A stretch of DNA of 64,000 nucleotides from Pinus tabuliformis (Eukaryota; Streptophyta; Pinopsida; Pinales; Pinaceae): assembly GCA_031772625.1 (NCBI GenBank), contig CM062805.1, positions 803,053,592 to 803,117,591 on the forward strand. The letters are read 5' to 3'. The notes under the pieces are model-generated. The model searched no databases, was not told the origin of the DNA, and saw nothing but the letters and a program-made list of their open reading frames with translations. This document shows, one piece after another, positions 45,556-56,568 of this stretch. Numbering within the stretch: the first letter of the stretch is position 1; each line of letters begins with the position of its first letter. A program made the translations under genes and the position numbers.

Positions 45556-45981
45556 TCATCTGTTTCGCAAATGCCTATCTAACACATGATTTGCCAATGC
45601 ATCAGTCAACGCGTTTAATCGTCTCGGGATATGTTGATATGTGATATAATCAAAATTCCTTTCTAACAATCTGACACGTAGGTACAACCTTAGGATGCGT
45701 TGGTCTCTGACGGAATATCGCCCGTTGAGTTGATGGACGACAAGCTGGGAGTCTAGGTTCACCATCATTGCACGAATGCCGAGATCAACTGCTTCGGCTA
45801 GTAACTCAATTACGGCACTGTATTCGGCGACATTATTAGTGGTGCGACCGAGGCAGACTCCTTGGAGGTCCAGCAATTCACCGTGAGGATCATAGATTGC
45901 CCATGCCGCAGAGGACAAATTGCAAGTACTACGGCAGGCGCCATCAGCGAAACCAACATAAGGTGCACTAGACATCTGCAC
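45556..45981 (-). CDS. Archaeal-type RNase H of Tat-C, separate ORF after integrase
   Basis: The ORF contains the full RNase HI pattern: YVGFADGACR (Asp), TNNVAEYSAVIEL (Glu), MVNLDSQLVVHQL (Asp) and NALTDALANHVL (Asp). This is the extra RNase H typical of Tat elements, which takes over removal of RNA from the DNA hybrid. It starts ~110 bases beyond the integrase stop in another frame. The first ATG in context is at 45975. It is immediately preceded by TCTCCCTCTTGTGCAG, which looks like a splice acceptor, so expression through splicing is possible. No stop interrupts it. The element's gypsy RNase H has lost its first catalytic Asp. Confidence 0.8.
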   Translation of the reverse strand: MQMSSAPYVGFADGACRSTCNLSSAAWAIYDPHGELLDLQGVCLGRTTNNVAEYSAVIELLAEAVDLGIRAMMVNLDSQLVVHQLNGRYSVRDQRILRLYLRVRLLERNFDYITYQHIPRRLNALTDALANHVLDRHLRNR

Positions 45982-46093
45982 AAGAGGGAGAAAACATAAT
46001 AAGAGGCAAACACGCCTTCATACCAAAGCAAAACGTGAAATCATGCACACAAAACACACTAAACACGCGTATGTACAAGCTGAGTGCACGAAA

Positions 46094-47068
46094 TCATGCA
46101 TAGTATTTCTTCAAATAAAGCCCGTTGCGGGGCTTGTCAAGAGGATTTCCTTCGTAATCAATTAACTCATATGCGCCCTTCTGTAAAACTCGTTTCACTA
46201 TATAGGGACCTAGCCACATGGATTCGAGTTTCCCTGCCCCCAGCTTATCTTTAGCTTGATCATAGAGCAGTACTAGATCTCCCTCAACGAAGGAACGAGG
46301 ATGAATATTCTGATCGAAGTGAGCCTTGACTCTCTTCTTTTGCGCTTCGATAGCTAGAGAAGCCAAACGACGGGTCTCGTCTAACCGCTCTAGGTACAGA
46401 AGCCGTTCCTCCACCGGAGTGGTGTTGGGAAGCAACTCGACAGCTAATTTCAATGAAGGAATTTCACACTCAACGGGAAGGGTGGCCTCCAGTCCATAAA
46501 CCAACTGAAATGGCGTAAAACCGGTGGCGTCCTTCATAGAAGTCCGGTAGGCCCACAAGGCAGGGAACAGCATCAGATGCCAATTAGACTTGTGTGTGTT
46601 GACGGTACGTTGGAGCATAGTGATCAAAACTTTGTTCACAGCTTCGACTTGACCGTTGGACTGTGGATAGTACGGTGTCGAACTATCTTGACGCAAGCCT
46701 AGTTGGGTTGTTAGTTCCTTCATCATGTGATTACGGAAATGTTTTCCGTGATCCGTGACAATGGCCTGAGGGACTCCAAAACGAGTAGTGACATGATTGA
46801 ATAAAAACTGCGCCGCTGTGTAACCGTCTTCGTTCAATGTAGGCATCGCTTCGGCCCACTTGGTGAAATAATCCATGGCAACGATGATATACCCATGCCC
46901 CCCGGCCGAACGAGGGTTACAGGACGTATAATCGATGCCCCATTTGGCAAATGGACCCACGGTAACAACAGGGTGCAGTGGTGCAGGAGGGGCACGCATC
47001 TTCCGGTGGTATACCTGGCATTCGTGGCATGCACGAACGGCAAGAATGCAATCTTTAAAAATAGAAGG
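46094..47068 (-). pseudogene. Tat-C integrase, nearly intact
   Basis: The zinc-binding region starts in the preceding segment (CHSGAFGGHMYRYAT) and ends here with CHECQVYHRK. The core shows the acidic triad: KWGIDYTSCN (Asp), IVTDHGKHFRN (Asp) and YYPQSNGQVEAVNK (Glu). The C-terminal part reads DQNIHPRSFVEGDLVLLYDQ and MWLGPYIVKRVLQKG. It ends GLYLKKYYA with a natural stop. The only break is a TAG at 47069-47071, where Trp is expected after RAGYF. Integrase joins the DNA copy to the genome. Confidence 0.85.
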
Positions 47069-48076
47069 CTAGAAGTAACCAGCACGGAGAATTTTTTGGG
47101 CGGTGGCATATCTGTACATGTGGCCGCCAAAAGCACCAGAGTGGCAGTCATTCAACACCCGCTCAGCTTCCTCGAGAGTCAGACATCGGCGGAGAACTGA
47201 ATCAACGCCGAGGCGGTACAGGGTATCGCCCAAGATGCGATAGGGTTGAGATTGGTGACGAATTCGCCGTCGAGCATCTTTCGACACATTAGGATGGAAG
47301 GAAGACGTCTGCAAATACACTATAATGTCCCCGTACCACGGGTCGAGGGTACTGATAAGAAACAATGTTTCATCCGGGATATGCTCCTCTGAACGAGATG
47401 GTGCAGAATGAGATGGCAAGGAACAGAGCAGTTCAGCAAAGACCAGAGATTTCTTCGACTTGGCCGCAGTAAACTCCAAGTCGAACTCTTGGAGGATGAC
47501 AATCCACTTCGAGTATTTGCCCCCCAGCAGCTGACGCGACAAGATGTAGGTCATGGGGTTGCAATCAGAGATCACGGTCGTTGTGCGCAACAGGATATAA
47601 TGCCGGAATCGTTGAACGGCGCAGACAACAGCCAATGCCAACTTCTCGACATATGCATAGCGAGTTTCCGTATCCAAAAGGTTGCGACTAAGATAGTAGA
47701 TAACGTGCTCGGTGCCGGCATCATCATCCTGCACTAGAACCATGCCGATGGTGGTGTCAGCGGCAGCTAAGTAGAGAGTGTAATCACGGTGATAGTTCGG
47801 AGGTCTTAAGAGTGGAGCTGAGACAAGAAGGTCTTTAAGGCGCTCGAAAGACTCCTGGGCGATAGCATCCCAATGAAAGGGTGTGTCTCGCTTTAATAAC
47901 CGTGTGAAACCCTTAGCCACCTCGGCATAATTCGGAATGAATCGTCTGAGAAAATTAGCTTTGCCCTGCAAGCTCTGCAATTGCTGCAAAGAGGCAGGGG
48001 GAGGAAGGTTCAAGATGGCCTCGACCTTTAGTGGATCCAAACGGATACCTTCTCGGGAGACGATGAACCCGAGTAG
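47069..48076 (-). pseudogene. Tat-C gypsy RNase H and linker, catalytically degenerate
   Basis: The connection region reads LQSLQGKANFLRRFIPNYAE. RNase H follows with YTLYLAAADTTIGMVL, where the first catalytic Asp is replaced by Ala, then TRYAYVEKLALAVV and STY-type strand VISDCNPMTYILS. Loss of the first Asp is usual in Tat elements that carry the extra archaeal-type RNase H, and here that enzyme is the ORF at 45556-45981. The frame is open from the TGA at 48077 to the TAG at 47069 and runs on into the integrase zinc region. Confidence 0.8.
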
Positions 48077-48865
48077 TCAGCCAGATTCTACGCAGAAGAC
48101 ACACTTATGCGGATTGAGTCGAATACGGTAGTGTCGATAGCGGAGAAAGATTTCGCGTAGATGAGATGGATGGTCTTGACGTTTAGCTGAATGAGCCGGA
48201 AGGTCATCCAGATAAGGCTGCACGATGTGTCGAATATCATGAAAAGCATACGACATCGCACGCTGGAAAGTGGCACCGGCATTTTTGAGACCGAAAGGGA
48301 GCTTCTTATAGGCGAAGGTACCCCAAGGACAAATGAAAGCTGTCTTATGCTGGTCTGCAGGGGCTATGTTGATCTGGTTATAGCCAGAAAAGCCGTCCAT
48401 GAACGAATAAATTTCACTTCCTGCACAGTCATCGATAAGCTGATCAATGAAAGGCGTGGGAAAGTTGTCTTTTGGACAGGCACGATTGATATCGCGGTAA
48501 TCAACACAGACTCTGATAGTACCCTGCTTTTTATTCACAGGGACTATATTGGACACCCACTCTGTGAGGGGGATGGCATAGATGAAACCAGCTCTAAGAA
48601 GCTTCTCGACTTCGGCCTTGATGGCTGCAGCCTTTCGAGGGTGCACTGGGCGTAAGCGCTGACGAACAGGCTTAGCACCTGGATAAGTAGGTATTTCGTG
48701 CACCACTATACTAGGGTCAATGCCGGGCATTTCCTCGTAGGACCATGCAAAGACATCGCGGAATTCGCGAAATAAGGCAGTATAGAGATGAACTTCCTCA
48801 GGAGTGCACGTGACTCCAATGAAAATGTTCTCGACAATCCCTGGTTTGACAGAGATGTCGATAGG
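48077..48865 (-). pseudogene. Tat-C reverse transcriptase
   Basis: The frame reads EIPTYPGAKPVRQRLRPVHP, then IRVCVDYRDINRACPKDNFP, SFMDGFSGYNQINIAPADQH, KKLPFGLKNAGATFQRAM and the catalytic QPYLDDLPAHS (YLDD complement at about 48203-48214). It ends CVFCVESG before a TGA (48077-48079) where the family has a sense codon, probably CGA. Otherwise the polymerase domain is complete with all catalytic Asp residues. Confidence 0.9.
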
Positions 48866-48871
48866 CTGGGT

Positions 48872-50326
48872 CTACGTGATGTTGCCCATATTTCCCTCTG
48901 AAGACACTTGATATAACTGCACAGGTGTTTGGAGGGGCGGGGATGGGACACATGAAGCAAACCGCTCGAGACATGTGACCATTTCCGAAGGTGGAGGGAG
49001 AAACGAAGAGCGATGGTGGTGATCTGACCAAGGGAGCTCTTCGAGAGACATGGTCTCTATGATAGCCTCGTCGGAGGGAAATGTTTCCTTCAATGGGTCC
49101 GAAGTGGCCTCATCACCCAACCAAGGAAAATGATCATATGAATCGGGAACACTGCTTGAAGAAGCAGGCTCAGGAGGGGGAGCCGATGCAGCGACAATCT
49201 CGATGTAGTTGAGCTCGGCAGGACTCAACGGCATCATATCACCCCAAGAGTCTTCCTGATTCAAGGGAGGAAGAACCCATGGATCAGAGCGCACTGAAAT
49301 CATGTTAACAGGGGCGAGATTCGGAGGTGGGAGGGGAAAGACTCCCATTAAGGCGGGATCTTTAAACAATCCGGCACCCACGCTCACTAATGACTTGGAG
49401 GTATGCTCCACGAATGGCACATTACCTTCAGAAGAAGAAGCAAAAAAGGACAGCTGGTCCACGGTGACGATCTTCCCTTGATGAGGGAAACGAATGATGC
49501 GAAACAAGGAGGAAGCCACGGCTTGCATGGCGTAAGTCTAGCTTCGCCCAAGGAGGAGGTTGTAAGTGAGGTTAGCGTCAACAACTTCGACCTCCACCTC
49601 TACGGTCTTCCCTTCTAAAGAGATAGGCAATCGTTGGAGGATACCATATGGACGAGATTCTCTTCCATCGAAGGCTTCCAGGGTCGTAGGAGACTGGCTC
49701 AAAGCAGGAGAACCAATAGCTTTCCAGCATGCAACAGACATGATGCAGGTTGAGGCACCCTCATCAATAACTGTACGATGGATCGTTTTGCCATTGATGA
49801 GGACCTGTATAAGGAAAGCCACTTGGTGAGGCAGTCTCTGAGTGAAACCCTCGAGATCAAAAGAAATTAAATCCGAATCTGTCGGGTCCATGCCACCAAT
49901 AGCTGATAGCAAGGACTTCCTCTGGGAGGGGCAGCTCTGGAGGACTTCTAACGTGGACATAGCGGACGGAGCTTGAGCTAAGTCCTCGACAATGCTATAG
50001 TGCTGGGCGACACGAGCATTGGGATTATAAGATGACTTCCTGAGTACACCTTTGGGAGGGGGTCGGGGGATCGTCTCAGTGCTGGGCCGTTCGATGTGAA
50101 GGGGACTAGAACTGGATGGAGGAGCGCTGGAGGGAATCTCTGGCTCTTTCCCGGCTTGAGATGGATAATATTTCGCTCGAGTTGTCACATGGATGGGGAT
50201 CGTTCCAGCCATGAACACTTGATAACCGAACGAGGAAGAGGATTGAGACGGATCTGCCACCATTTGAGTTTGCTGAGAAGGGAAAGGTTCTTTAAGCACA
50301 GCAGGAGGCCTAGGAGCACCTTTCAA
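48872..50326 (-). pseudogene. Tat-C protease region and linker
   Basis: The frame is continuous with gag apart from a TGA (50330-50332). It begins with a Pro/Ser-rich linker. The protease core reads KTIHRTVIDEGASTCIMSV and ANLTYNLLLGRS. The active-site triplet is D-E-G instead of the usual D-S/T-G. A TAG then follows (about 49535) where Trp is likely. The next part (49528-48872) is an acidic, Pro/Ser-rich linker of ~220 residues leading to reverse transcriptase, closed by another TAG near 48869. Confidence 0.75.
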
Positions 50327-50329
50327 AAT

Positions 50330-53262
50330 TCAACTAACTTCGAACCGCCTCGGGCAATCCTTGGTATAGTGATCCTCATCACAAATGAGACAAGGATACT
50401 TAGGCTTTCGTTTAGCTCCTTCCTCGGAGGGAGGCTTAGAGGAATCCTGCTTGGGCTGTCCAGATTTATCCTTGGCTTTCCCTTTCTTTTTCCCTTTTGA
50501 GGATTTATCCACCACGGTGGACTGGACGGCGTTTACCTCGGAGGTACTCCCAGAAATTGATGGGCCTTGAGAAGCATTTTCGTTAGAAGAGTTCTGTTTC
50601 TGCTTCCCAGGGTTCGCGGCGGATTTCTTTGATGACGAATTCACAGAACCAATGACTCCATCAACAGAGGGTTTCGGCGGAGCCTTGGACTGTCCAGGCC
50701 TCGGGGCATCTGGCAGATACTCATATAAAGTACCTGACTGAGAATACACTAAGTCAAGGTACTGAGCTCGCGCGATTGCTTGCTCTTCAGTTACACATGC
50801 TCCCATTGCGATATCTTTTGCGATCTTAGGGACAAAGGAAGTCGTGAACCAATCGGTCAGGAGTTGATCAGGAATCCAGAATTTGATCAAGCGACGACGC
50901 CTTCTCCATTCATGTATATGATCAGAGATGTGCGTAGCCGTGTCCTGTTTGAGAGACGTGAGGAGATGTGTCCCAGTCTCGTACCAAATGGGTAACTGAA
51001 AATGAGTCAAGAAGGCCATAGCCAACGAGTTGAAATCTTGAAACATGCCGCGATTCAGTTCGATGTACCACTTAGCGGCTGAACCAGTGAGAGTTCTCTG
51101 AAAGAGGCGGAGCCGGATAGAGTCATCAAGCCATGAGTTCGATGAACACCAAAGATGATAGGTCATTACATGGGCCTGAGGATCTTCACCAGCTTTGCCA
51201 TCAAACTTTGGACAATCACCTGGTATTTTGGTTGGAACTGGTGGCCAATATGGATTATGCAAAATAGGATCATTTGTTAACTTGGACACATCAGGAAGTT
51301 CCAACGTCGCTAAGAATGGTAACTGAGGGTTAAAGGACATTTGTGGCTGCGGATTCGAGGCAGTATTAGGGTTCCAACCAGGTGGTGGTTGCCCCCACGA
51401 ACTTTGTCCAGATGGGCCTGGCCCAAAAGGGCCTGGCGCATAAGAACTTTGTCCTGATGGACCTGGCCCAAAAGGGCCTGGCGCATAGGGACCTTGTCCG
51501 TAGGGGTTCTGCCCATATGTATTCTGACCATATGCGGACAGTTGCCCCTGCTGCTGCCCCCCAGCTCCCCATGTATTAGCAACTTGACCTACAGGTGCAG
51601 CATACTGATAATTTTGGTAAGGAGTGACCTGTGGTTGTTGATAATTTTGATAAGGAGCAAATTGAGTTTGCCCCTGGGGTTGCTGGTAGCCATATGTTTG
51701 CTGGGCCCCATACTGAGCCTGATGAGGAGGCTGCATTTGGTAGGAAGGTTGAGGCTGAGGCCCACCTTGCATTTGATAACTCATTTGAGTTTGAGGCCCA
51801 GCATAATGTCCTTGAACCGGTTGGGCTTGGATCATCTGGCCCGAAGGTTGACTTGGTTGGATTTGGGATGGACCTGCCTGCCCAGTAGGACGGACTTGCT
51901 GGGTGCCAGGTTGTCCGTGGACCACCAAGGGTTGTCCTTGCGGAACAGATGACTGAGCCGGCTGGATGGCTGGTTGACCCTGAGGTTGGCCAGCTTGTCC
52001 AGATGGATGACTAGGGCGGACAACGGGTTGACCTTGCTGCATAGAAGGCTGGCCCGTCTGCCCCCCAGGGTGCACAGGCTGAGCAGAGGGTTGGCCTTGC
52101 TGTATAGCAGGCTGCCCCCTGGGTACACGGGCTGAGCAATGGGTTGGCCTTGCTGTATAGCAGGTTGCCCCCCTTGCCCAGAAGGATGCATGGATTGAGC
52201 AGTGGGTTGACCCTGCTGGACGTAGGGTTGCCCTCCTTGCCCAGAAAGATGACCAGACTGGGCAGTCGGTTGGCCCTGCTGAACGTAGGGTTGCCCCCCC
52301 TGCCCAAGAGGATACCCTTGCTGGACTACTGGTTGACCTTGTGGAGTGTAAACTTGCCCAGTTTGTCCAGATGGGTACCCTTGCTGAGGACCAGGTTGGC
52401 CTTGTTGGATGTAAGGCTGCCCTGGTTGCCCAGTTGGGTAACCTTGCTGAGGACTATGATACGAAAATGACGGACCACCAACGGCCGAGGGTTGTCCCGG
52501 GTAGGGTTGTCCCTGTGGGCCCCCAGATTGTCCTGGGTAAGGCGGGCCATAAAGTGGTTGCCCTTGAGGGGTTTGCACATTAGATGGCTGGCCTTGATTT
52601 GGCGGTCCCTGAGGCTGCCCCCCAGGGAAGACCTGGCGTCCACTAATAATACGAGTAACGGGGTCATAAGTAACGTCGAAAGGTGTACAGACTTCGACGT
52701 AAGGTTGACGAGGCAGAGCTTGAACGAGCTCGAGATACTCACCGTTAGCATCGTAATAAAAGAGAGGACCTTGGTAATCGGGGTCCGTAATGGGCTGCCC
52801 AAAAGCATCATACGGCCCTGCTCCTGGAACACCACCAGAAGAGGGTTGAGCACTTTGTGCAGGATCGACGACTCCGGATGAAATCTGTGGCTGGCCCTGA
52901 CTGTGGGAAGGACCAGCACTGACGTTTACAGATGAAGACGCTGACACGGCACTAACGACCGGAGTCGAGTGCGCTATACAAACGGTTGGCTGGGTAGGAA
53001 CTGAGGTAACGGACGTAATATGAACTGAAGAAATAGGTGTATTAAGAGGTCGTGAAATGAAGGGCCCCGTGGTGGCAATAAGACTAGGATCCCATATAGT
53101 CGTAGAAGTAGTTCTAGCAGCTATCCTATCCCTCACTGACTGATATCGTGGAGGGAGTGGAGAAGTAGCTGGGATCGGAGATTCAATATCCGACACCACG
53201 GGTGTCTCACCTGTGCTGGGAGATGTCTCATCCATGTGGGAAGTGGACATCGGAGACGACAT
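50330..53262 (-). pseudogene. Tat-C gag, Pro/Gln/Gly-rich, one frameshift
   Basis: The ATG at 53262 starts a Ser/Thr/Pro-rich head (MSSPMSTSHMDETSPSTG). A long low-complexity tract of GQP, QQGQP and GYP units follows (~52650-51500), then PYGQGPYAPGPFGPGPSGQS copies. The capsid domain is next (FDGKAGEDPQAHVMTYHLW, LTGSAAKWYIELNRGMFQDF), then a Lys/Ser-rich stretch and one knuckle, CLICDEDHYTKDCP. A one-base loss in a C-run (five C at 52115-52119 where neighbouring repeat units have six) shifts the frame inside the repeats and splits gag into 53262-51832 and 52075-50330. At ~980 residues it is long for gag. Confidence 0.85.
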
Positions 53263-55410
53263 ACCGCGAGGAGTGCGAGGGGTATGATCGCTGTCAGGCT
53301 CCCAGATAGGATTCCAATCTTCTATGTAATCTTCGTCGCCCGGGGCACGTACGTTGATAGGCTGGATACTCGGGACAAGAGGAAGAGTACCGCTTACAAC
53401 TGGTGTCTCAGGGGCAACAGAAGATGGAGAACCTTGATCACTTGGACCGGGAGTTGACGGGTCAGCCAGGATGACAAGACCCTATAGAAAACGATAAAGA
53501 CCCTACTCAAACTAACGCACACAAGATCTAACCAGGGAATGTTATCGTGGCCGAATAAATTTTAAGACACAGGAACCAAACTTGACCTTTTCATGTTTCA
53601 AGAGTCGAGAAAAGGACGAAAAGATGACTCCAGTCTCCTTCGAATGTTTAATGAGCACGAAGTGATAAGACGCTCACAGGCACCTTTTCTTTTAGAGAGT
53701 CCGAAAAGGATCAAAAGTGACTGCTCTGGAGATTCTAGGTAAAGGGTTTACCAAGCGACCCGTAAAACTGCTTATACACCCCAACAATCGTATGAGAGCC
53801 AAGGACTTTCCATACTGCAGTCAATCTTCCCGAATGCTGTGTTCGGTGCGTTATGGTTCACAAGGCGGCAGACTCGGCTTCCTATGGATCAAGGATAAAA
53901 GCCTAGTGGGGTCTCCCTATATACGCGACGGTACGTGGGAGCACAGTCCGTGTTAGACCACTATCGAGTCACAGAAGGAGGAATCACCCAACCGTAATGT
54001 GAAACAATAGTGACTATGTTTAAAGACGCTGAAACACGTCTCTAACCTAGACCTCTAGATATTTGCGTTTAGTTCCAATGCGTTTTTAGGTTAATTCAGT
54101 TCATTTTATGGTTGATCTTGAATTAAGTTTCGATTTCAGGTCCTATCGTGTGTTCTCTCACAATTACCTAGATGCAAACTACATGCCAAAGAATATCATT
54201 TTGTTCGATGAATTCTAGCTATGAGAAGGTAAAGAATTTCTTAATCAAACAAAACGAATACAAGCAATCAAACAACCTAATGCAGCTAGAAGCAAGGAAA
54301 GGAAACTTTTCTTTTGAAAATGCAAATCAATGAAATGTTCTTTTCCTTTTCAATTCTAGAAAGCAAAGCTACTAGTTTGATTTCTTTTCAATGACACAAA
54401 GCATCTAAATGAATTTTGAGGAACAGAAACACCAAGCAAATCACTTAGTGAAAGCACACGAAGTTCTCAAAACACCCAAAAAGATCTCCAAACCAAAAGG
54501 AAAACCCTAGCTCCGCACGAGCTATGTGATCTAAGCTCGGCAAGACAAACAAGGAGGAAGCAAGAAACCGCTCGGAACACAACCAAAAACACTTCAACAA
54601 TCACTTGAACAAGTGTAAAACACAAATCTGAAGTTGGCTGGTCAAACAAGAAAGCGAGATCCCTACGGAAGGCTTGACACACACATGGCCACTAGATGCC
54701 CTAGGGTCAGAGTGCGAAATCAATAGAAAAGAGCAAACACCCGGGGGATGAGAGTCACAACCAGTCAATTGAAGGTTCAACACAATCCAGCAACTGTAAA
54801 AGCGATGGCGGAAACACAAACCAAGCAGCGATAGCAAAGAGGAAGGTATTTGCAAAACCGAAAAATGATCAAAAACGAAACCTCGTGGAACAAGACTTCG
54901 CAAACAAGTATCTCAGAGTTCAGGCAATGAAAAACAAGTCATAGACCAAGTGGAGAGAAGAGGGGAAAGTCAAAGCAAGAGGTTCAGGAGGCTGATTTGG
55001 ACAAAAATGAACTTTACAGGATCAGCGCGGGTAGCCTTCAGCAACTCGGCGCTGACAAGAGAAGGCCCGCAGCAACTTTGCGACGTCAGCGCGGAAGCAC
55101 ACGGATAAAGCGTGCTGGCTCAAAAACGAGGTCAGCGCGACTGTTAGCTGTATAGGCGCGATGACAGGGAGAACAAAGAAGCAGGTGTGCGACGTCAGCG
55201 CGTCTGTTTCGAATTGAACCGCGCTGAGGGTAAAAACAAGTAGAGTCGAAGCAAAAAACTCCCAAACCAAAGGTAGAAAATTTTTAACAATTAAGACACT
55301 TCCCAGATGGACCCAGAAAGTCTACAAGCAGAGAATCAATCCCAGAATCTTGAAAAGAGAGAACAATCAAATTCAAACACAAAGGTGCACACAAGAGACA
55401 AAAGGCTGAT
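53263..55410 (-). other. 5' leader of Tat-C
   Basis: About 2.1 kb between the primer-binding site and the gag ATG, without a recognisable domain. It contains a third set of hairpins of the TCAGCGCG type (55022-55227). Confidence 0.7.
55022..55227. repeat. Hairpin set in the Tat-C leader (TCAGCGCG module)
   Basis: TCAGCGC at 55022 pairs with GCGCTGA ending at 55055. TCAGCGCG at 55195 pairs with CGCGCTGA ending at 55227. Two imperfect pairs lie between. Read on the minus strand, the set carries the phrase CCGTGTGCTTCCGCGCTGAC, as in the LTR and the antisense intron, so it lies in the opposite orientation. Confidence 0.85.
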
Positions 55411-55427
55411 CCCCAGCGGAGTCGCCA
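55411..55427 (-). promoter_or_regulatory. Primer-binding site of Tat-C
   Basis: On the minus strand, TGGCGACTCCGCTGGGG follows the LTR end by three bases. It is the Tat/Ogre-type site. Confidence 0.9.
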
Positions 55428-55430
55428 AAT

Positions 55431-56563
55431 TGTTGGAGAGGCAAATCCCCTCTACGGATAGAGGCGATCCCTACTAGCCCAGAACGGGTCTAGCAACAAT
55501 CATCAATGCTGCTACGCAAGTTCCTAGTTGCAATTAAAAGATAGGAAAAGAACACCTACTTGGAGTACAACGCTTGTTGTTTGGTGAAGAGATGTCACCT
55601 TCGCTCCTTCGCTTTGGCTGGTCACGATCCTCCGCGATCTCCGCGAATAGATACCTGCACACACGAAGAGAAGACAAACACAAGCGTGAAATCTAGTAAA
55701 AGCAACTATACATCAGTCAGAAAAGATGTAATTCACATTATACATTGCATGGACAAATGAGAATGGAACAATAATAGCAGTCATCTATTATTAATCAAAA
55801 TAGAGAAGAGTACAACCAAGCGTTCTGACGTCGATATCCTTCTCAAGAGGGGCCGGTCAGCAAGCTCTTCAAGCATTCACCTTTGAGAATAGTTCTCCCA
55901 AGACAAGAGACTCTCTCTCTCACACAAGCAAATCAACACAACCTTCCCTAAGCTATCAATCACTTCCACACCTATCACACCAACTACCTACAGCAGCAGC
56001 AAACTGAGCACACAATGCAAGCTATTCCATACTATTCCAACTAGCTGCTCATGGTAATGGTGGAGGCTTATATAGGAGAAGGAGTCTCCTAGGATGGTGG
56101 AAGGATGAGCTTATCTTCAAGGGGAGTGGTTGCAAAGGGTCGAACAGACATGCCATAGAAGGGAGGCGACATTCACAAGACTAACAACCAAGCCTGGAGT
56201 TATCTGGAAGGCTGGCTGTTGGAACAAATTCGCCCAAACTGGATCAGCGCGGGTGCATAACTGGGCTGGCGCGCTGACATCGCAAGGCAATAACAGTCAA
56301 GCCTTGGTCAACGCGGGTTGATACAAGCGTAGGTAGCGCTGGTCGATCAGCGCGGAAAAGCCGTGTGCTTCCGCGCTGGCAGCGCACGTGGCTTGTTATA
56401 AGGCGCCAGTCAGCGCGGATATTTTAGAAACAGACACGCTGATGAGGAAAACTTTAGAAAAAGTGGGTTTTTGACCAGTTCAGAAGGCATGGACTTGGTT
56501 ATTGTGAATTCTTGGCACAATAGGGATACTGACTGGATGACAGTGACAAATTACTGTGTAACA
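55431..56563 (-). repeat. 5' LTR of Tat-C
   Basis: 1133 bp; the partner of 40622-41755. A TATA box (TATATAAG, minus strand) lies at 56067-56074. Hairpins 1 and 2 are intact at 56244-56277 and 56348-56378. Confidence 0.95.
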
Positions 56564-56568
56564 AGCAC

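Larger units (their letters stand above)
40622..56563 (-). mobile_element. Complete 15.9-kb Tat/Ogre-type element ('Tat-C'), nested in Tat-B
   Basis: LTRs of 1134 and 1133 bp bound the element. On the plus strand they start TGTTGGAGAGGC and end GTGTAACA. The flanking duplication is AGCAT (40617-40621) and AGCAC (56564-56568), one mismatch. Reading leftward: LTR, primer-binding site, 2.1 kb leader, gag, protease, reverse transcriptase, gypsy RNase H, integrase, archaeal-type RNase H, an antisense plant-mobile-domain gene, a repeat-rich 3' UTR, polypurine tract and LTR. By eye the LTRs differ at about 32 positions plus one indel (~3%). All domains are present, but one frameshift and several stops disable gag-pol. 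Confidence 0.95.

Noticed and set aside
51494-52881. Plus-strand open frames of 108 to 152 codons across the gag repeats
   Set aside because: Long repeats with a three-base period keep several frames open; only the minus-strand frame leads into capsid and knuckle.
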